Shown here: positions 18,724 through 27,348 of the stretch, piece after piece
Layout: the number at the start of each line of letters is the position of its first letter
Position numbering within the stretch: position 1 is the first letter of the stretch
Source: UBA4782 sp034429195
GTDB taxonomy: Bacteria > Chloroflexota > Anaerolineae > Anaerolineales > Anaerolineaceae
Reading direction: 5' to 3'
DNA: 64,000 nucleotides
NCBI GenBank assembly: GCA_034429195.1
Contig: DAOUGQ010000018.1
Span: forward strand, 124,001 to 188,000
Notes under the pieces: model-generated
Seen by the model: the letters and a program-made list of their open reading frames with translations, nothing else
What the model was told of the DNA's origin: nothing
The model's database searches: none
Translations under genes and position numbers: made by a program

Positions 18724-19917
18724 ATGATGAGAGAAGTTGCGATCATTGGGGTTGGTATGATCCCATTTGGAAGGCGTGACGAAGATAGCCTGATGGATTT
18801 GCTTGCCTACGCATCCATGAAAGCTCTGGATGACGCAGGGCTTGGCGATAAATCAGTCAATGCTGTTTATGTCGGAAATATGGGGGCTGGTATCATCCAG
18901 CATCAGACATCCATTGCCAGCTCTCTGGTAGACCGTTTAAGTTTACTTCCTGCTGCTGCAGATGTAGTGGAAAATGGACCTGCATCAGGTGGTTCAGCAG
19001 TTAAAAATGGTTTACTTGCAGTTGCTTCAGGATATTATGATACTGTTTTAGTAGTGGGTGGTGAAAAAATGCGAGAAATCACTGGCTGGCGTGCTACCGA
19101 TTTTGTCGCTACCATGACGCATCCAGAGGTTGAATATCCTTACGGCATCACACTGCCGGGCATGGCAGGTATGTTCACACGATTGTATATGGAAAAGTAT
19201 GGCGTAACACGTGAACATCTACTGGCAGTTACTCTGAAAAACCAGGAAATGGGTGCATTGAATCCCTATGCTCATGTAGAAATGACCCTGGATCGTGAAG
19301 GCATTTTTGACAGTTCACATGCTGTGGTCAATAATCCAATTGCAGCAGATCCATTACACCTTTATGATCTTTGCCCGGTGAGTGATGGTGCAGCTGCAGT
19401 TATTCTTTGTCCTTTAGAGATGGCAAAGAAAAAGGTGAAAACACCTGTATTGATCGCAGGCTTCGGGCAGGCTACGGATACGCATACTCTACAGGAACGT
19501 GACGATCCAACGGATTTAAAAGCTGTTACATTGGCATCAAAACAGGCATTAGAGATGGCGAAGCTTACTCCACAGGATATTGATGTGGCTGAACTGCACG
19601 ATGCCTTCACGATCCTGGAGATCGCTGAGAGCGAACATGTCGGTTTCTTTAAAAAAGGTGAAGGTGGAAAAGCTGCTGTCACAGGGAAGACTCGCTTGGG
19701 TGGTCAAATTCCGATTAATATTTCTGGTGGATTAAAAGCACGAGGTCATCCAGTAGGCGCAACAGGGGTTGCCCAGGTTGTAGATATCGTATTTCAACTA
19801 CGACATGAACTACCGGAGAACCGCCAGGTAAAGAATGCAAAAACCGGGTTGACGGTCAATTTTGGTGGGTTCGGGAATAATGTGGTTTCATTTGTTCTGA
19901 AGAGGGTAGAACCATGA
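18724..19917 (+). CDS. thiolase-superfamily protein lacking the nucleophilic cysteine (possible retro-aldolase)
   Basis: 397 residues behind GGGAGGTGAC. The fold is that of SCP2-type thiolases (VAIIGVGMIPFGRRDE at the start; ELHDAFTILEIAESEHVGF and GGLKARGHPVGATGVAQ near the end, so both late active-site His residues are kept). The nucleophile motif, normally C-A-S-G-G, reads NGPASGG, with Pro at residue 86 (codon 18979-18981), so Claisen chemistry through a Cys-acyl intermediate is not possible. Cys-less thiolase-like proteins paired with DUF35 partners (Ltp2-ChsH2 in steroid side-chain breakdown) are retro-aldolases. A DUF35 gene overlaps its stop here. I infer a C-C bond lyase. Confidence 0.88.
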   Translation: MMREVAIIGVGMIPFGRRDEDSLMDLLAYASMKALDDAGLGDKSVNAVYVGNMGAGIIQHQTSIASSLVDRLSLLPAAADVVENGPASGGSAVKNGLLAVASGYYDTVLVVGGEKMREITGWRATDFVATMTHPEVEYPYGITLPGMAGMFTRLYMEKYGVTREHLLAVTLKNQEMGALNPYAHVEMTLDREGIFDSSHAVVNNPIAADPLHLYDLCPVSDGAAAVILCPLEMAKKKVKTPVLIAGFGQATDTHTLQERDDPTDLKAVTLASKQALEMAKLTPQDIDVAELHDAFTILEIAESEHVGFFKKGEGGKAAVTGKTRLGGQIPINISGGLKARGHPVGATGVAQVVDIVFQLRHELPENRQVKNAKTGLTVNFGGFGNNVVSFVLKRVEP

Positions 19918-20270
19918 AAAAAGAGATTCCCATCATTGCATACAAATGTAAAAAATGCGGGCGGATTCATTATCCATTTCATGACCGCTGCCTGGAATGT
20001 AAAAATAGAGAATTTGAGAAGATAAAACCACAAGGAAATGTCAAGTTGCTCACTTTCTCGGCAATTTATAATCTGCCCTGGGGTTTCGATCAGCGCTTCC
20101 TGATCTTGGGTGTGGTTGAATTTGAAAACAAGGTAAAGGCAATGGGGCAGATCAAATCCGATTCGATTGAAAACCTAAAAATTGGAATGAAAATGCAGCC
20201 TACTTGGGAACCTGTGAGAACGCAGGCGGGTGAAGATGTGTATGGGCTAAAATTTGTGCCTATTCATTAG
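19914..20270 (+). CDS. DUF35 OB-fold protein with N-terminal zinc ribbon
   Basis: 118 residues starting within the thiolase stop (ATGA overlap), a sign of coupled translation and of a complex. A rubredoxin-like zinc ribbon, YKCKKCGRIHYPFHDRCLEC (Cys-x2-Cys ... Cys-x2-Cys), is followed by an OB fold (KLLTFSAIYNLPWGF, LILGVVEFENKVKAMGQI, IGMKMQPTWEPV). DUF35 proteins bind thiolase-like enzymes and help to hold CoA thioester substrates. Its partner here is the Cys-less thiolase. Confidence 0.92.
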   Translation: MKKEIPIIAYKCKKCGRIHYPFHDRCLECKNREFEKIKPQGNVKLLTFSAIYNLPWGFDQRFLILGVVEFENKVKAMGQIKSDSIENLKIGMKMQPTWEPVRTQAGEDVYGLKFVPIH

Positions 20271-20289
20271 GAATGTTACACCTGGAAGA

Positions 20290-20318
20290 AACAGTCTGGA
20301 TCCTTTTTCCAGGCTGTT
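20290..20318 (+). promoter_or_regulatory. stable hairpin between DUF35 and DUF2877 genes
   Basis: AACAGTCTGGA (20290-20300) pairs with TCCAGGCTGTT (20308-20318) over 11 positions with one G-U wobble, loop of 7. It is followed by TAATAATG rather than a T-run, so it is a poor terminator; it may tune expression of the last gene or protect the upstream transcript end. Confidence 0.5.
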
Positions 20319-20330
20319 TAATAATGAATT

Positions 20331-21212
20331 ATGAACCGGTTAAATGCTATCAGTCTGGGATATGCTGTACCCCGTGATGATTTCACAGCACAGGTGCATG
20401 GTGTGTTTACACATGCTGTCAATCTGAGTTTGTTGACAACCGGACAGCTCATCACGCTCGTCACAAGGGGTGAACCTGATTTACCCCAGGGTATCCGACT
20501 GGATACTCCTGAAAGTTTTACATTTGAAGGATTATCTACAGGCAAAAAGACTTTTTGCAGAAATGGTACCCTTAGTTTAACAGATGGTGAACTTCTAGTC
20601 GATCTGCATATCGCAAAGCTATGGAAGTGTAATCTTCAGGCTCTGGCAATAAATATTCATGATCCACTCGTAAATAAATCTTGGCAATGTGCGATGAACC
20701 TGATCAATCAAGAATATACAGGTACCCAAAATGGATCTTTAGGGTTCCAATTTACTATAGTATGTAAAATTAATGAGATTTCAAAAGAACTAATCACTTT
20801 TACCCAGCAAATGGATGAAATCTCTTTCGAAAGAACAATCAAAAAGCTCATTGGTCTTGGGCCAGGATTGACTCCCGCCGGAGATGATTTTCTTGTTGGT
20901 TTTCTGGCAGGATTATGGAGCACTGCTGGTAAGAATGCCAGACATGTTCATTTTTTACGCCAAATCAGGAATGCTGTGGAACGTAACTCCTACCGGACAA
21001 ATGATATCAGTTTGATATACCTGTATCATGCAACTCATGGGCAGGTATCCAGTCGATTGAGAGATCTGGCTGGAGTAATCAGTTGTGGGAAAAGTAATGG
21101 AGATTTGGAAAAAGCTATAGAAGCCTCCATACATGTTGGGCATATTTCTGGATTTATGGCAACAAAGGGACTGCTAGAGGCAATGATGGTATGGAACAGG
21201 GATAAATTCTGA
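20331..21212 (+). CDS. DUF2877 family protein (YlbF/AllH-like)
   Basis: 293 residues. The hallmark motif of DUF2877, LIGLGPGLTPAGDDFLVGFL, is intact at about residues 177-196, followed by RNSYRTNDISLIYLYHATHG and a GHISG element near the C-terminus. Together with FdrA and DUF1116 it makes up the set that in E. coli (ylbF with fdrA and ylbE) is tied to oxamate carbamoyl transfer. Here it ends the operon, separated from its presumed partners by the cyclase, GNAT, thiolase and DUF35 genes, which suggests that these all belong to one pathway. Confidence 0.88.
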   Translation: MNRLNAISLGYAVPRDDFTAQVHGVFTHAVNLSLLTTGQLITLVTRGEPDLPQGIRLDTPESFTFEGLSTGKKTFCRNGTLSLTDGELLVDLHIAKLWKCNLQALAINIHDPLVNKSWQCAMNLINQEYTGTQNGSLGFQFTIVCKINEISKELITFTQQMDEISFERTIKKLIGLGPGLTPAGDDFLVGFLAGLWSTAGKNARHVHFLRQIRNAVERNSYRTNDISLIYLYHATHGQVSSRLRDLAGVISCGKSNGDLEKAIEASIHVGHISGFMATKGLLEAMMVWNRDKF

Positions 21213-21295
21213 TTCTTCGCTATAAACTGAAATTCTATCAATATATCTAAGAATAATATTTTTCCTGGTGAACAATTAAATACTGTTTTCTTCTC

Positions 21296-21739
21296 CTATT
21301 GCGTTTTTCGATCAACTTGTTGCTCTTCAGTAATGTCAAACATTGCCCAAGGAACATCTGGATAAACTAAATTTGGATCATGTTGATCAATTCGAATTGG
21401 GATACTAAGTATTGAACCTAATTTTCCATAATCCAACCATCGAACAATCCAATAAGTAAAAACAATGTTATGACGAAACCCGGTATCATAAACATCCAAT
21501 TTTAACCAAACTTTAATCATTCCATTGCCAAATCGAGAAATTCCATTTGCCCGAAACCTGATAATAACTGCCTGTGCAGGTTTTGCAGAAATGAATCTCT
21601 TCTGGTAATCATCAAAAGCAAGCCTATCTTTTTTCTGGTATTTATAAAAATCGCAAATATTCCGAATTGCAAAATAAACCATAATTCCCCCAAGAATCAA
21701 GAAGAAAATAATCAGGCTTACGCTTTGATGGATTTCCAT
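21296..21739 (-). CDS. hypothetical membrane protein, 147 aa
   Basis: One N-terminal membrane helix (about 6-26), a basic stretch (YKYQKKDR) and a soluble beta-rich domain (AKPAQAVIIRFRANGISRFG, MIKVWLKLDVYDTGF, then an FTYWIVRWLDYGKLG segment). No named family is recognised. It converges with the catabolic operon and is followed upstream by degV on the same strand. The function is unknown. Confidence 0.65.
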   Translation of the reverse strand: MEIHQSVSLIIFFLILGGIMVYFAIRNICDFYKYQKKDRLAFDDYQKRFISAKPAQAVIIRFRANGISRFGNGMIKVWLKLDVYDTGFRHNIVFTYWIVRWLDYGKLGSILSIPIRIDQHDPNLVYPDVPWAMFDITEEQQVDRKTQ

Positions 21740-21795
21740 TAATAAAAAGGTGATAAAGATTAGTGGATAATCAACCTATTTTGCAAAAAAATTTT

Positions 21796-22644
21796 TCAAG
21801 AAAGTGGTTCTGTAAAGAAACTGACAGCCAGGATACCTGGACCACCATGCACGATCAATGCAGAGGAAATGCCATAAATGGGTATTTCCTTTACTGAGAA
21901 TTTTCCTGTAAGTAATTCAGCAAGCTGTTTGGCTTCATCTTCAGCTTCACATTGCATAACACAAAGACCCGTGTCACCATCTGCTGGGCATTCCTCAACT
22001 ACCAATTCAAACAATTTCTCTACTGCCTTTTTCCGTGTGCGAACTTTTACGTATGGCTCAATACGATCTTTACCCATCGTTAAAATTGGCTTTATCTGAA
22101 GGAGGCTTCCTACCATACTAGCCGCACCTCCGATCCTGCCACCTCTTCGCAGGTATTCCAGGGTATTGAGAGTAGCATAAGCTCTATAATTTCGTTTCAA
22201 GATTTCAAGGAGGAGCATGATTTCATCCAATGATCTTCCTTCTTTAATCCACTTGGCAGCTTTCAAAGTCATTGTAGCCATAGGCGCTGCAATGATCCCT
22301 GTATCAAAGATACGTATGTCTTTTTCGGGAAATTCCTTTTTCGCTGTAAGCACACTATTTATCGTGCCACTTAAAACGGATGATGGTCCAATAATTAATA
22401 TTTGATCACCATTATTAGTGTATTCTTGAAAAATGGGGAGGTAATGTGAAGGAGACGGAGCAGCGGTTTGAGGGTAACGATTTCCATTTTTCATGAATTG
22501 TAGAAGTTGACTTGTTGAGATTTCTGTATCATCGCGATAGGATCGATCTCCAATAACTACGTATTGTGGGATTATCGTGATTTCCAGCTCTCTTGCAATG
22601 TTGGGGGGAATTCCTGCCAATGTATCTGAGATAAGGCGTATCAT
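21796..22644 (-). CDS. DegV family fatty-acid-binding protein
   Basis: 282 residues from the ATG at 22644, which has a CTGGAG ribosome site; the frame runs 30 codons further upstream but that part is Cys/aromatic-rich and unlike DegV. MIRLISDTLAGIPPNIAREL, a YRDD segment, FDTGIIAAPMATMTLKAA, TLEYLRRGGRIGGAAS and a C-terminal YGISSALIVHGGPGILAVSF match DegV (FakB-like) proteins, which bind a fatty acid for phosphorylation by a DegV/DAK kinase. No fakA is in the window. The second Ser/Thr of the usual DSTADL motif is SDTLAGI here. Confidence 0.93.
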   Translation of the reverse strand: MIRLISDTLAGIPPNIARELEITIIPQYVVIGDRSYRDDTEISTSQLLQFMKNGNRYPQTAAPSPSHYLPIFQEYTNNGDQILIIGPSSVLSGTINSVLTAKKEFPEKDIRIFDTGIIAAPMATMTLKAAKWIKEGRSLDEIMLLLEILKRNYRAYATLNTLEYLRRGGRIGGAASMVGSLLQIKPILTMGKDRIEPYVKVRTRKKAVEKLFELVVEECPADGDTGLCVMQCEAEDEAKQLAELLTGKFSVKEIPIYGISSALIVHGGPGILAVSFFTEPLS

Positions 22645-23005
22645 TGAATAGCTCCAGTATAGTAGGTAGTATAGAATAAAAATCCGCTTTCTACAACAGC
22701 AATCAGAAGGAATTTTTTTAGCAAAGAAAATCAAGATTCTGGAGTGCTGAAGGAAAAGATCTATTTCATTTGACCATGATGAATACCGGGTCAGGAATTT
22801 CTCAAATTATTAGCAATGATGCTTAATGAGTTATAATTCATGCATAAGCTCATCAAAAATCAATAGATTAAAAGGTTTATATTTGTGGTATAATTCAGGT
22901 TTGCATGTTAGGTACCTGTCTTACCAACAATTTTTACAGCGCCTGAGAAAATGCCAGAGCGCTTATTTGTGTTATTAAACAGGCACACGGCTCAGGAGGT
23001 TTTCC
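22645..23005. promoter_or_regulatory. divergent region: degV and rpoC promoters and rpoC leader
   Basis: 361 bases between degV and rpoC. Near 22889-22894 a TATAAT follows TTTGTGG on the plus strand, a likely -10 for rpoC; its -35 is poor. The leader of about 105 bases then contains a hairpin pairing AGCGC (22938-22942) with GCGCT (22959-22963), extended by CTG/CAG with one bulge. No open reading frame is seen. For degV, repeats of CTATACT upstream of 22660 could act as -10. Confidence 0.45.
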
Positions 23006-26000
23006 GTGGAAACAAAGGATTTAGTTGCTCTACGTATCAGTCTTGCGTCACCAGAAACTATTCGTAGCTGGTCATATGGCGAAGTTCTCAAGCCAGAGAC
23101 AATCAATTATCGAAGATTAAGACCTGAAAAAGATGGACTATTTTGTGAAGCGATTTTTGGTCCTACTCGCGATTGGCAATGCTATTGCGGAAAATACAAA
23201 AATCCACGTTATAAAGGTATTGTTTGTGACAAATGCGGTGTAGAAGTAACCCGATCGCAGGTACGTCGTGAACGTATGGGGCATATTGACCTGGCGACAC
23301 CTGTAGCACATATCTGGTATACTCGCCGAATTCCTTCATACCTTGGTTTACTTTTGGATATTTCAAGGCGTAATCTGGATCGTGTATTGTATTTTGCGCA
23401 ATACATTGTGACATATGTGGATGAAGACGCACGTCAGAAAGCCCTTCGTAGATTGGAGGACGAAATCAGTGTGTCTGAACGAGAAAAAGCCACACAGGTA
23501 AATGCCAGAATCCTGGAAATCAAACAAAACCGTGATAAACGAATTGCCGAGTTGATGAAACAGCGGCAAGATATGCAAGCAAGAGCTGATGATGAAATTG
23601 CTTCGAAGATTGAACCGATCATCCAAGAAGGTCAAACTCTTGAGGCAACACTTCAGCCAATGATTGGCGAACCTACTCGAAAGGCAATCACCTTTGGCCT
23701 TGAAAAGGAAATTATTGCTGAAGCAAATACTGTAATTTCAAACCAGCATATTTCTCATGTGCAGAGGATTGTCAAGCAGCATCTGGAAGAAATCGAATCA
23801 GAAATTCGCAATCGATTGCAGCGCGAAATTGATATGCTTGAAACCCAAAAACTAGAGATCAAAGCTGAAGCAGATCTTCAAATGGAAGCTGAAAGGAATA
23901 AGCTCGAAGAACAGACTTCTGATGCACATGATAGATCGTCTAAAGAACGCGATGAATTGCTTGATCTTAAAATGTTCAAGTTCCTCAATGAAAGCCAATA
24001 TCGTGATTTAAAGACACGTTGGGGTCAGGCTTTTCGTGCAGATATGGGAGCTGAAGCTTTCTATGACATTCTGCGCCGATTAGACCTGGATAAGCTATCT
24101 GAAGAACTCTGGACCGAATTACGGACAACCAAATCCAAACAGAAACGAAAGAAAGCTACAACCCGTCTGAAAGTTGTGGAAGCTTTCCGTCGATCTGGTA
24201 ATCGACCAGAATGGATGATCTTGACGGTATTGCCAGTAATTCCACCTGATCTACGCCCGATGGTGCAGCTTGATGGTGGACGTTTTGCTACTTCCGATTT
24301 AAATGATCTTTATCGAAGAGTGATCAATCGCAACAATCGATTAAAGAGGTTGCTGGAACTTGGTGCCCCAGATGTGATTGTTCGTAATGAAAAACGCATG
24401 CTTCAGGAAGCTGTTGATTCACTGATTGATAATTCGCAACGCGGCAAAGCACTATCACGGCGTGGTCGTCGTGAGTTGAAATCCTTAAGTGATATGCTGA
24501 AGGGCAAGAAAGGCCGCTTCCGCCGCAACCTGCTGGGTAAACGTGTAGACTATTCTGGACGTTCGGTGATTGTTGTTGGTCCAACGCTGAAACTTTACCA
24601 GTGTGGCCTGCCTAAGACTATGGCACTGGAACTATACCGTCCATTTGTTATTTCAAGGCTGGTATCACGCTCATACGCAGCAAATGTCAAAGGAGCAAGA
24701 CGATTTATCGAACGCAATCGCCCAGAAGTATGGGAAGTACTTGAAGAGGTGATCAAGGAACGACCAGTATTGTTAAACCGAGCTCCTACGCTACACCGTT
24801 TGGGTATCCAGGCTTTTGAGCCAGTGTTGATCGAAGGAAGCGCTATTCAATTGCATCCTCTGGTAACTACAGCTTTCAACGCTGACTTCGATGGTGACCA
24901 GATGGCTGTTCATGTGCCATTATCCGAGAAAGCAGTCTGGGAAGTCCGCAATATGATGTTGGCTTCAAAGAACCTTTTGAAACCTGCAGATGGAGAGCCA
25001 ATTATCAGCCCATCAAAGGATATGGTACTGGGTGTGTATTATTTGACCGTGAAAGATGATGCTCCCCATAAAGGTGACGGTCGATCCTTCATCGATATTG
25101 ATGATGTTGAACTAGCTTATCAACTGGATCAAGTTGAAGTTCATACAAAGATAAAAATTCATACCAAGAGCTGGTATGACGATAATAATAACCGTTTGGA
25201 AGAACCCAAAGAAAGAATTATCGATACAACGGTCGGTAGAGCTATTTTCAACCGAATACTCCCTCCGCAAATGCAGTTTGTGAATGAAGTATTGGATAAA
25301 GGTGGAGTCAAAGACCTGATTGCAGATGTTTATGAAATCTGTGGGGCAGATGCTACCACCGAGTTGGCAGACAGAATCAAAGATATTGGTTTTGAATATG
25401 CGATGCGCTCAGGCTCTACGATTGCAGTAGCTGATATTTCTATTCCAGCTGAAAAAGCATCCATCCTTTCAGAAGCTCAGACAGAAGTTGAAAAATTGAA
25501 CCGTAACTGGCGACGTGGTTTATTAACTGAGCAAGAACGTAATGAAAAGATTGTTGATGTCTGGCAGGAAACAACCAAGAAAGTTGCAGACGCAGTTCGA
25601 AAATCATTGGATCCAAGTGGAAACCTGGCGACAATGGCAAATTCTGGTGCAACAAAAGGTGGATTTGGACCAATTTCTCAGCTTTCAGGTATGCGCGGTT
25701 TGATGGCTGACCCTGCGGGACGCATCATTAGACTACCGATCCAATCGAACTTCCGTGAAGGTTTAACTGCCCTGGAATACTTCATTTCTACACATGGTGC
25801 TCGTAAGGGTCTGGCTGATACCGCTCTTCGTACAGCAGATGCTGGTTATCTGACACGACGTCTGGTGGATATTGCACAAGACATTATTGTAAACGAAGAA
25901 GATTGCGGCACACATGAAGGAATAATCATTCGCAGAAAAGATGATGTTGCTGGTCAATCATTTGCAACGCGTCTATACAGTCGTCTTTTAGCTGAAAGGG

Positions 26001-27238
26001 TTGTCGACCCAGAGACAGGTGAAATTCTGGGCGAATATAATGATGTATTGGATCATGAATTGGCTCGCAAGATATCCAGCTCAAAGGTAGCTGAGGTGAA
26101 GGTTCGCTCTCCATTAACATGTGAACTCATTCATGGTATTTGTGCTTCTTGTTACGGTACCGATCTGGGACGAGGAGAACGTGTTACCCTTGGTTCTGCA
26201 GTAGGTATTGTTGCTGCTCAATCCATTGGTGAGCCTGGTACTCAATTAACCCTTCGTACTTTCCATACTGGTGGTGTTGCTGCCGGTGGTGATATTACAA
26301 CTGGTCTTCCACGTGTAGAAGAACTTTTCGAAGCCCGACGTACACCGAAGGGTGAGGCGGTCATTTCGCAAATCGATGGTACTGCTCGCATTGTTGTACA
26401 CGATATCAACAGTGAACAACGATCAGTACGGATTGAACACAGTGAAATGGTCAGTGAAGAATATGAGGTTCCTGAAGATTGGACCATTGTTGCAGTCGAT
26501 GAAGTAGATGTCACTAAAGGTGAAACACTAGCTACACTGGATGACGCTACTATCACTGCACAAAATGGTGGAAAAGTCCGCATTGAAGGAAGAAAAGTCA
26601 TTGTTTCTCACCAAACAAATGAGTCTGAAGATTATGACATCCCAACCACAGCAAGGCTTTTGATCAAGGATGGAGACCATGTAGAAGCAGGACAACCATT
26701 GACAGAAGGTTCATTAAACCCACATACAATTCTAAAGATCAATGGCCGAGATAATTGTCAGATGTACCTGCTCACTGAAATTCAGAAGGTTTATCGTGCG
26801 CAAGGACAGAATATTCATGATAAACACTTTGAAGTGATTATTCGAAAGATGTTGGGCAAAGTTCAGGTAATTCGCTCTGGTGATTCTCCTTACTTACCAC
26901 TGGATTATGTCGACCGCCTGGAAATTCGAAAGGTAAATGAGCAGTTGGTGGCTGAAGGAAAAACTCCTGCACGATTTGGCGAGGTTTTATTAGGAGTAAC
27001 ACGTGCATCATTGAGCACAGATTCTTTCTTATCTGCAGCCTCTTTCCAACATACGATCAAGGTTATGGCTGGTGCTGCAATTGCTTCCACCGAAGACCCA
27101 TTATACGGACTGAAAGAAAACGTTATCATTGGCAAGCTGATCCCTGCAGGAACAGGCTTTGTGGAAGGAAAATTTGATCGTGCTGTCGCAACTGAAATGC
27201 CCGTCGCAACAACAGCAGAAATTCCTCAATCCGAATAA
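23006..27238 (+). CDS. rpoC: DNA-directed RNA polymerase subunit beta'
   Basis: 1,410 residues from a GTG at 23006 behind AGGAGG. Visible landmarks: zinc ribbon CYCGKYKN...CDKCGVEV (about 55-75), the catalytic NADFDGDQMA (about 625-634), GARKGLADTALRTADAGYLT (bridge/trigger region) and the second zinc site CELIHGICASCYG. A long charged coiled-coil insertion (about residues 145-330) lies between the zinc ribbon and the clamp helices. Unusually, rpoB does not precede it; the upstream neighbour is degV on the other strand. A strong terminator follows. Confidence 0.98.
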   Translation: METKDLVALRISLASPETIRSWSYGEVLKPETINYRRLRPEKDGLFCEAIFGPTRDWQCYCGKYKNPRYKGIVCDKCGVEVTRSQVRRERMGHIDLATPVAHIWYTRRIPSYLGLLLDISRRNLDRVLYFAQYIVTYVDEDARQKALRRLEDEISVSEREKATQVNARILEIKQNRDKRIAELMKQRQDMQARADDEIASKIEPIIQEGQTLEATLQPMIGEPTRKAITFGLEKEIIAEANTVISNQHISHVQRIVKQHLEEIESEIRNRLQREIDMLETQKLEIKAEADLQMEAERNKLEEQTSDAHDRSSKERDELLDLKMFKFLNESQYRDLKTRWGQAFRADMGAEAFYDILRRLDLDKLSEELWTELRTTKSKQKRKKATTRLKVVEAFRRSGNRPEWMILTVLPVIPPDLRPMVQLDGGRFATSDLNDLYRRVINRNNRLKRLLELGAPDVIVRNEKRMLQEAVDSLIDNSQRGKALSRRGRRELKSLSDMLKGKKGRFRRNLLGKRVDYSGRSVIVVGPTLKLYQCGLPKTMALELYRPFVISRLVSRSYAANVKGARRFIERNRPEVWEVLEEVIKERPVLLNRAPTLHRLGIQAFEPVLIEGSAIQLHPLVTTAFNADFDGDQMAVHVPLSEKAVWEVRNMMLASKNLLKPADGEPIISPSKDMVLGVYYLTVKDDAPHKGDGRSFIDIDDVELAYQLDQVEVHTKIKIHTKSWYDDNNNRLEEPKERIIDTTVGRAIFNRILPPQMQFVNEVLDKGGVKDLIADVYEICGADATTELADRIKDIGFEYAMRSGSTIAVADISIPAEKASILSEAQTEVEKLNRNWRRGLLTEQERNEKIVDVWQETTKKVADAVRKSLDPSGNLATMANSGATKGGFGPISQLSGMRGLMADPAGRIIRLPIQSNFREGLTALEYFISTHGARKGLADTALRTADAGYLTRRLVDIAQDIIVNEEDCGTHEGIIIRRKDDVAGQSFATRLYSRLLAERVVDPETGEILGEYNDVLDHELARKISSSKVAEVKVRSPLTCELIHGICASCYGTDLGRGERVTLGSAVGIVAAQSIGEPGTQLTLRTFHTGGVAAGGDITTGLPRVEELFEARRTPKGEAVISQIDGTARIVVHDINSEQRSVRIEHSEMVSEEYEVPEDWTIVAVDEVDVTKGETLATLDDATITAQNGGKVRIEGRKVIVSHQTNESEDYDIPTTARLLIKDGDHVEAGQPLTEGSLNPHTILKINGRDNCQMYLLTEIQKVYRAQGQNIHDKHFEVIIRKMLGKVQVIRSGDSPYLPLDYVDRLEIRKVNEQLVAEGKTPARFGEVLLGVTRASLSTDSFLSAASFQHTIKVMAGAAIASTEDPLYGLKENVIIGKLIPAGTGFVEGKFDRAVATEMPVATTAEIPQSE

Positions 27239-27253
27239 ATTTATCAAAGCTTC

Positions 27254-27294
27254 AAAACCGCTCATCGATTTCGATGAGCGGTTTTTCTTTTTTT
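27254..27294 (+). terminator. intrinsic terminator of rpoC
   Basis: AAAACCGCTCATCGA (27254-27268) pairs perfectly with TCGATGAGCGGTTTT (27271-27285) over 15 bp, followed by a T-rich tail to 27294. The long open frame of gyrA begins inside this element, showing that the upstream part of that frame is not coding. Confidence 0.92.
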
Positions 27295-27348
27295 AACCAT
27301 TTCACAAATGCATGTAAAATCAAGTTAACTTCTTTGGAGGACAGGGAT

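Noticed and set aside
27274..27348. Upstream extension of the gyrA frame (25 codons)
   Set aside because: It begins inside the rpoC terminator and has no ribosome site; the ATG at 27349 has TTTGGAGGA.
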